Below are positions 5,545-7,374 of a stretch of DNA of 7,374 nucleotides, piece by piece. The position numbers were made by a program, and so were the translations under genes. Within the stretch, counting starts at the first letter, position 1. Each line of letters opens with the position of its first letter. The notes beneath the pieces were generated by a model that searched no databases, had not been told where the DNA came from, and saw only the letters and a program-made list of their open reading frames with translations. The stretch is from Candidatus Poribacteria bacterium (GTDB lineage Bacteria; Poribacteria; WGA-4E; GCA-2687025): positions 1 through 7,374 of the forward strand of contig NYZG01000244.1 in assembly GCA_002687025.1 (NCBI GenBank), read 5' to 3'.

Positions 5545-5673
5545 TCAGTCCTGACTCGACAGCTCCTGCTGCGCGAAATCGGCCGCTTTGATGATCGCGA
5601 ATAGCTGCGCCGTCTCAACGACGCACAGATAGATGAGGCAGATGGCGATGATAACGCCGATGGCGCCCTTCAT
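5545..5673 (-). CDS. Small single-pass membrane protein, 42 residues
   Basis: This reading frame is short but well formed. It starts with ATG at 5673-5671, preceded at 4 bases by GGGAGG (5683-5678), and ends in TGA at 5547-5545. The product begins MKGAIGVIIAICLIYLCVVE. Lys2 precedes a hydrophobic run of about 17 residues (4-19), then Glu20, a second mildly hydrophobic stretch AQLFAII (22-28), Lys29, and a polar tail ending in QQELSSQD. This suggests one membrane span with a short amphipathic or cytoplasmic tail. It lies 35 bases upstream of the pentapeptide-repeat gene and about 100 bases downstream of the phosphoesterase gene, all on the same strand. I do not recognise a family. The clean ribosome site and the physically sensible composition argue for a real gene, but comparative evidence is missing. 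Confidence 0.6.
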   Translation of the reverse strand: MKGAIGVIIAICLIYLCVVETAQLFAIIKAADFAQQELSSQD

Positions 5674-5772
5674 GGGTCCTCCCGTTGTCACGTCGTGTCG
5701 TGCTCCGGCGCGGGTCGTCTCACCCCGCCAACGTACTACACCGTGGCGACGCGAGGCAACGACGGCCGGGCG

Positions 5773-7374
5773 CTACTTCTCGATGACGAGTTCGTCGCGG
5801 AGATCGCCCTTGGTGTCGTAGGCGCGATAGACGAGGTGGTTACCGGAAATGCGGATGTCCAGGACCTGGTACGTCGCGGTGTTCGTCATCCCGAACGCCT
5901 CGTAATCCGGGTCATCCTGGTCGTACATCTTCGTGCCCGACACGGACACGATGTACACGGTGCCCTCAGCGGGAGTGTCGACGCGCGCCTCCGCGTGCAT
6001 CGGATGCGTCCGCAGATAGGCATGGTCGTGCCCTTGCAGGGCCATGTCGACGTGGTACTTGTCGAAAATCGCGCCCCACAGCGTCCGCAACGAGCGGTTG
6101 TCGCGGTTCGGCTTCGACGAATACGCCGGGTGGTGGTAGACCATGAACTTCCACGTGGCGTCGCTCTCGGCGAGCCGCGCGTCGAGCCACTCCGTCTGGC
6201 CGGCGGGATCGATGTTCGAGTCGAGGATCACGAACAGCGCGTTGCTGTACGTGAACGAATACGCGCGTTCGGGTTCGACGCCTTCCGGGCCGTTCTGCGG
6301 CAGCGTGAAGTTGTCGAGGTACAGGGTCGGATGCCCGCCCTGGTTCTCGTGGTTGCCGATTGCGGGGACCAACACGCGCCTGTCGTAGATGCCCGCGGCG
6401 TTGTGGAAGAAGCTGTCCCAGTCGTCTCGGTCGTTCCCGCGGTTCACGAGATCGCCCGCCATGACGTAGAACGCAGCGTCCGGGCGTTCGCGGAAGGCGT
6501 CGTGGACCAGCGACCCCCATCGGTCGAGTCCGTTCTGCGCATCCCCCATGTACACGAACGAGAACGGGACCACGCCGTCTGGCGCCGTGGTGAACTCCGC
6601 GATCTCGGTTGTGGCGGCCTCCGTGCCGTCGCCCACGGTGTAGACGTACGCCGTCCCCGGCTCCAGGCCGCGGAGCACGGCGGTGTGGCGGTTGCTCACG
6701 GGATCGTTGACCGTCTCGGGCGTCTCCAGTCGCACGGTTTCGGCGGGAACGGTGGCCGGAGTCGCGGGGGTGAACGAGTTGTGATCGCGACGGCGAGCGT
6801 ACGCGACAACGCCCTGCGTCACACCGACAGAAGTGCGCCACTGGACCGTCACGGTCGTCTTGGGGTCCTCGCTCCAGGTCAGCACGACCTGGTCCGGGAA
6901 GCCGGTCGCCGGGTAGTCGGTGAAGCGGAACACGTTGAGCAGTTGGCCGTCGTTGCGGTCGTCGCGGGATGTACGGATGAGAGTCGCGCCGGCAAGGGCG
7001 TCGGGGAGCGATTCGATCTCGTCGTCGCGCTCAACGAACGGCTGAACGCCGATCGCCGCCGACCCGACTTCGTTGTACGCTGGGTAAAGGTCGGCGACCG
7101 CGAGCGTCGCATTGGCGTCGATCGCCTTCACCGCGACGGCGTAGTGCTCGTACCCGCCCTGTAGCGAATTCACCCCCAGGCCCACGAAGCCGGCGTCGAA
7201 CTCCTTCGACCAGACGTCGAACGTGTCGCCGTCGATCACCACGCTCATGTCGGTCTTCGCGAACTGACCGTCGGCAAGCCAGTAGGGGTCGTCGCCGAGC
7301 CCCGCGTCGTGTATGACGTAGACGGTCGCCGCTGTCGAAACCGTGAAGGACAGGTGCTCGGACGCCAGCACCGC
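5773..7374 (-). CDS. Metallophosphoesterase with FnIII/PAP N-terminal domain (5' end outside the window)
   Basis: The frame stays open to the right edge, so the N-terminus and any signal peptide are missing; the GTG at 7371 is not a credible start. Residues below count from that codon. First comes a beta-rich region (about 1-115) of a style common in modular secreted proteins (TVYVIHDAG at 16-24, FDVWSKEFDAGFVGLGVN at 51-68). A fibronectin III-like domain as found before purple acid phosphatases follows (about 158-263; TVTVQWRT 173-180, LEPGTAYVYTVGDG 236-249). The catalytic calcineurin-like domain runs from about 268 to 485 and has the metal motifs in order: YMGDAQNG (274-281), AGDLVNRG (305-312), GNHE (339-342), VYHHPAYS (411-418) and GHDHAYL (447-453). 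It should hydrolyse a phosphate ester or anhydride using two metal ions; the substrate is unknown. The first motif lacks the DxH histidine (D-A-Q) and the GD motif lacks the tyrosine of purple acid phosphatases. A tail ending in DELVIEK completes it. Confidence 0.88.
   Translation of the reverse strand, partial: AVLASEHLSFTVSTAATVYVIHDAGLGDDPYWLADGQFAKTDMSVVIDGDTFDVWSKEFDAGFVGLGVNSLQGGYEHYAVAVKAIDANATLAVADLYPAYNEVGSAAIGVQPFVERDDEIESLPDALAGATLIRTSRDDRNDGQLLNVFRFTDYPATGFPDQVVLTWSEDPKTTVTVQWRTSVGVTQGVVAYARRRDHNSFTPATPATVPAETVRLETPETVNDPVSNRHTAVLRGLEPGTAYVYTVGDGTEAATTEIAEFTTAPDGVVPFSFVYMGDAQNGLDRWGSLVHDAFRERPDAAFYVMAGDLVNRGNDRDDWDSFFHNAAGIYDRRVLVPAIGNHENQGGHPTLYLDNFTLPQNGPEGVEPERAYSFTYSNALFVILDSNIDPAGQTEWLDARLAESDATWKFMVYHHPAYSSKPNRDNRSLRTLWGAIFDKYHVDMALQGHDHAYLRTHPMHAEARVDTPAEGTVYIVSVSGTKMYDQDDPDYEAFGMTNTATYQVLDIRISGNHLVYRAYDTKGDLRDELVIEK

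Noticed and set aside
5730..5759. Minus-strand promoter before the 42-residue gene (TTGCCT with TACGTT or TAGTAC)
   Set aside because: The -10 candidates match only 3 of 6 positions, and the better-looking one has a 15-base spacer; not better than chance.
5695..7164. Open frame of 489 codons on the + strand opposite the phosphoesterase
   Set aside because: It is a GC-rich antisense shadow. Its translation is Val/Arg/His-rich with no domain, while the minus strand has a full set of metallophosphoesterase motifs.
1..7374. CRISPR array, insertion sequence or integrase
   Set aside because: No regularly spaced repeats, no transposase or recombinase motifs and no terminal inverted repeats with target duplications were seen anywhere in the window.

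Overview
The window is GC-rich bacterial chromosome, with codon third positions mostly G or C. A housekeeping block on the left runs into an accessory region on the right. The ribosomal proteins and PurA are clearly bacterial. The secreted LamG protein with its short conserved-looking C-terminal tail, and the modular secreted phosphoesterase, recall gene sets of Candidatus Poribacteria and related uncultured phyla. That placement is from memory of protein style only and is tentative.

Layout: positions 1-254 hold no convincing gene, only two hairpins. A good sigma70-type promoter (255-283) precedes rplM (L13) and rpsI (S9), an operon on the + strand. A hairpin with a T-rich tail follows rpsI, then purA (adenylosuccinate synthetase). 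Seven bases after the purA stop comes a tRNA-Lys(UUU) without an encoded CCA. Its 3' end plus about 11 bases of flank recurs, slightly decayed, about 985 bp downstream. Between the two copies lies one gene, a 254-residue PD-(D/E)XK/DUF559-like nuclease with a strong Shine-Dalgarno. This looks like a very small or decayed tRNA-borne island with no integrase. About 340 bp without a gene follow.

Next on the + strand is a secreted LamG-fold protein (4000-4791). It converges on a minus-strand cluster, listed here in transcription order: a large secreted-type metallophosphoesterase cut by the right window edge, a 42-residue single-pass membrane peptide (5673-5545), and a 175-residue protein made of 27 uninterrupted pentapeptide repeats.

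Together the left half serves translation (L13, S9, tRNA-Lys) and AMP synthesis. The right half is surface and accessory functions whose substrates cannot be read from sequence. The items most worth a second look are the nuclease island flanked by tRNA-end repeats, the unlisted 42-residue membrane peptide, and the variant nucleotide-loop residues in PurA.
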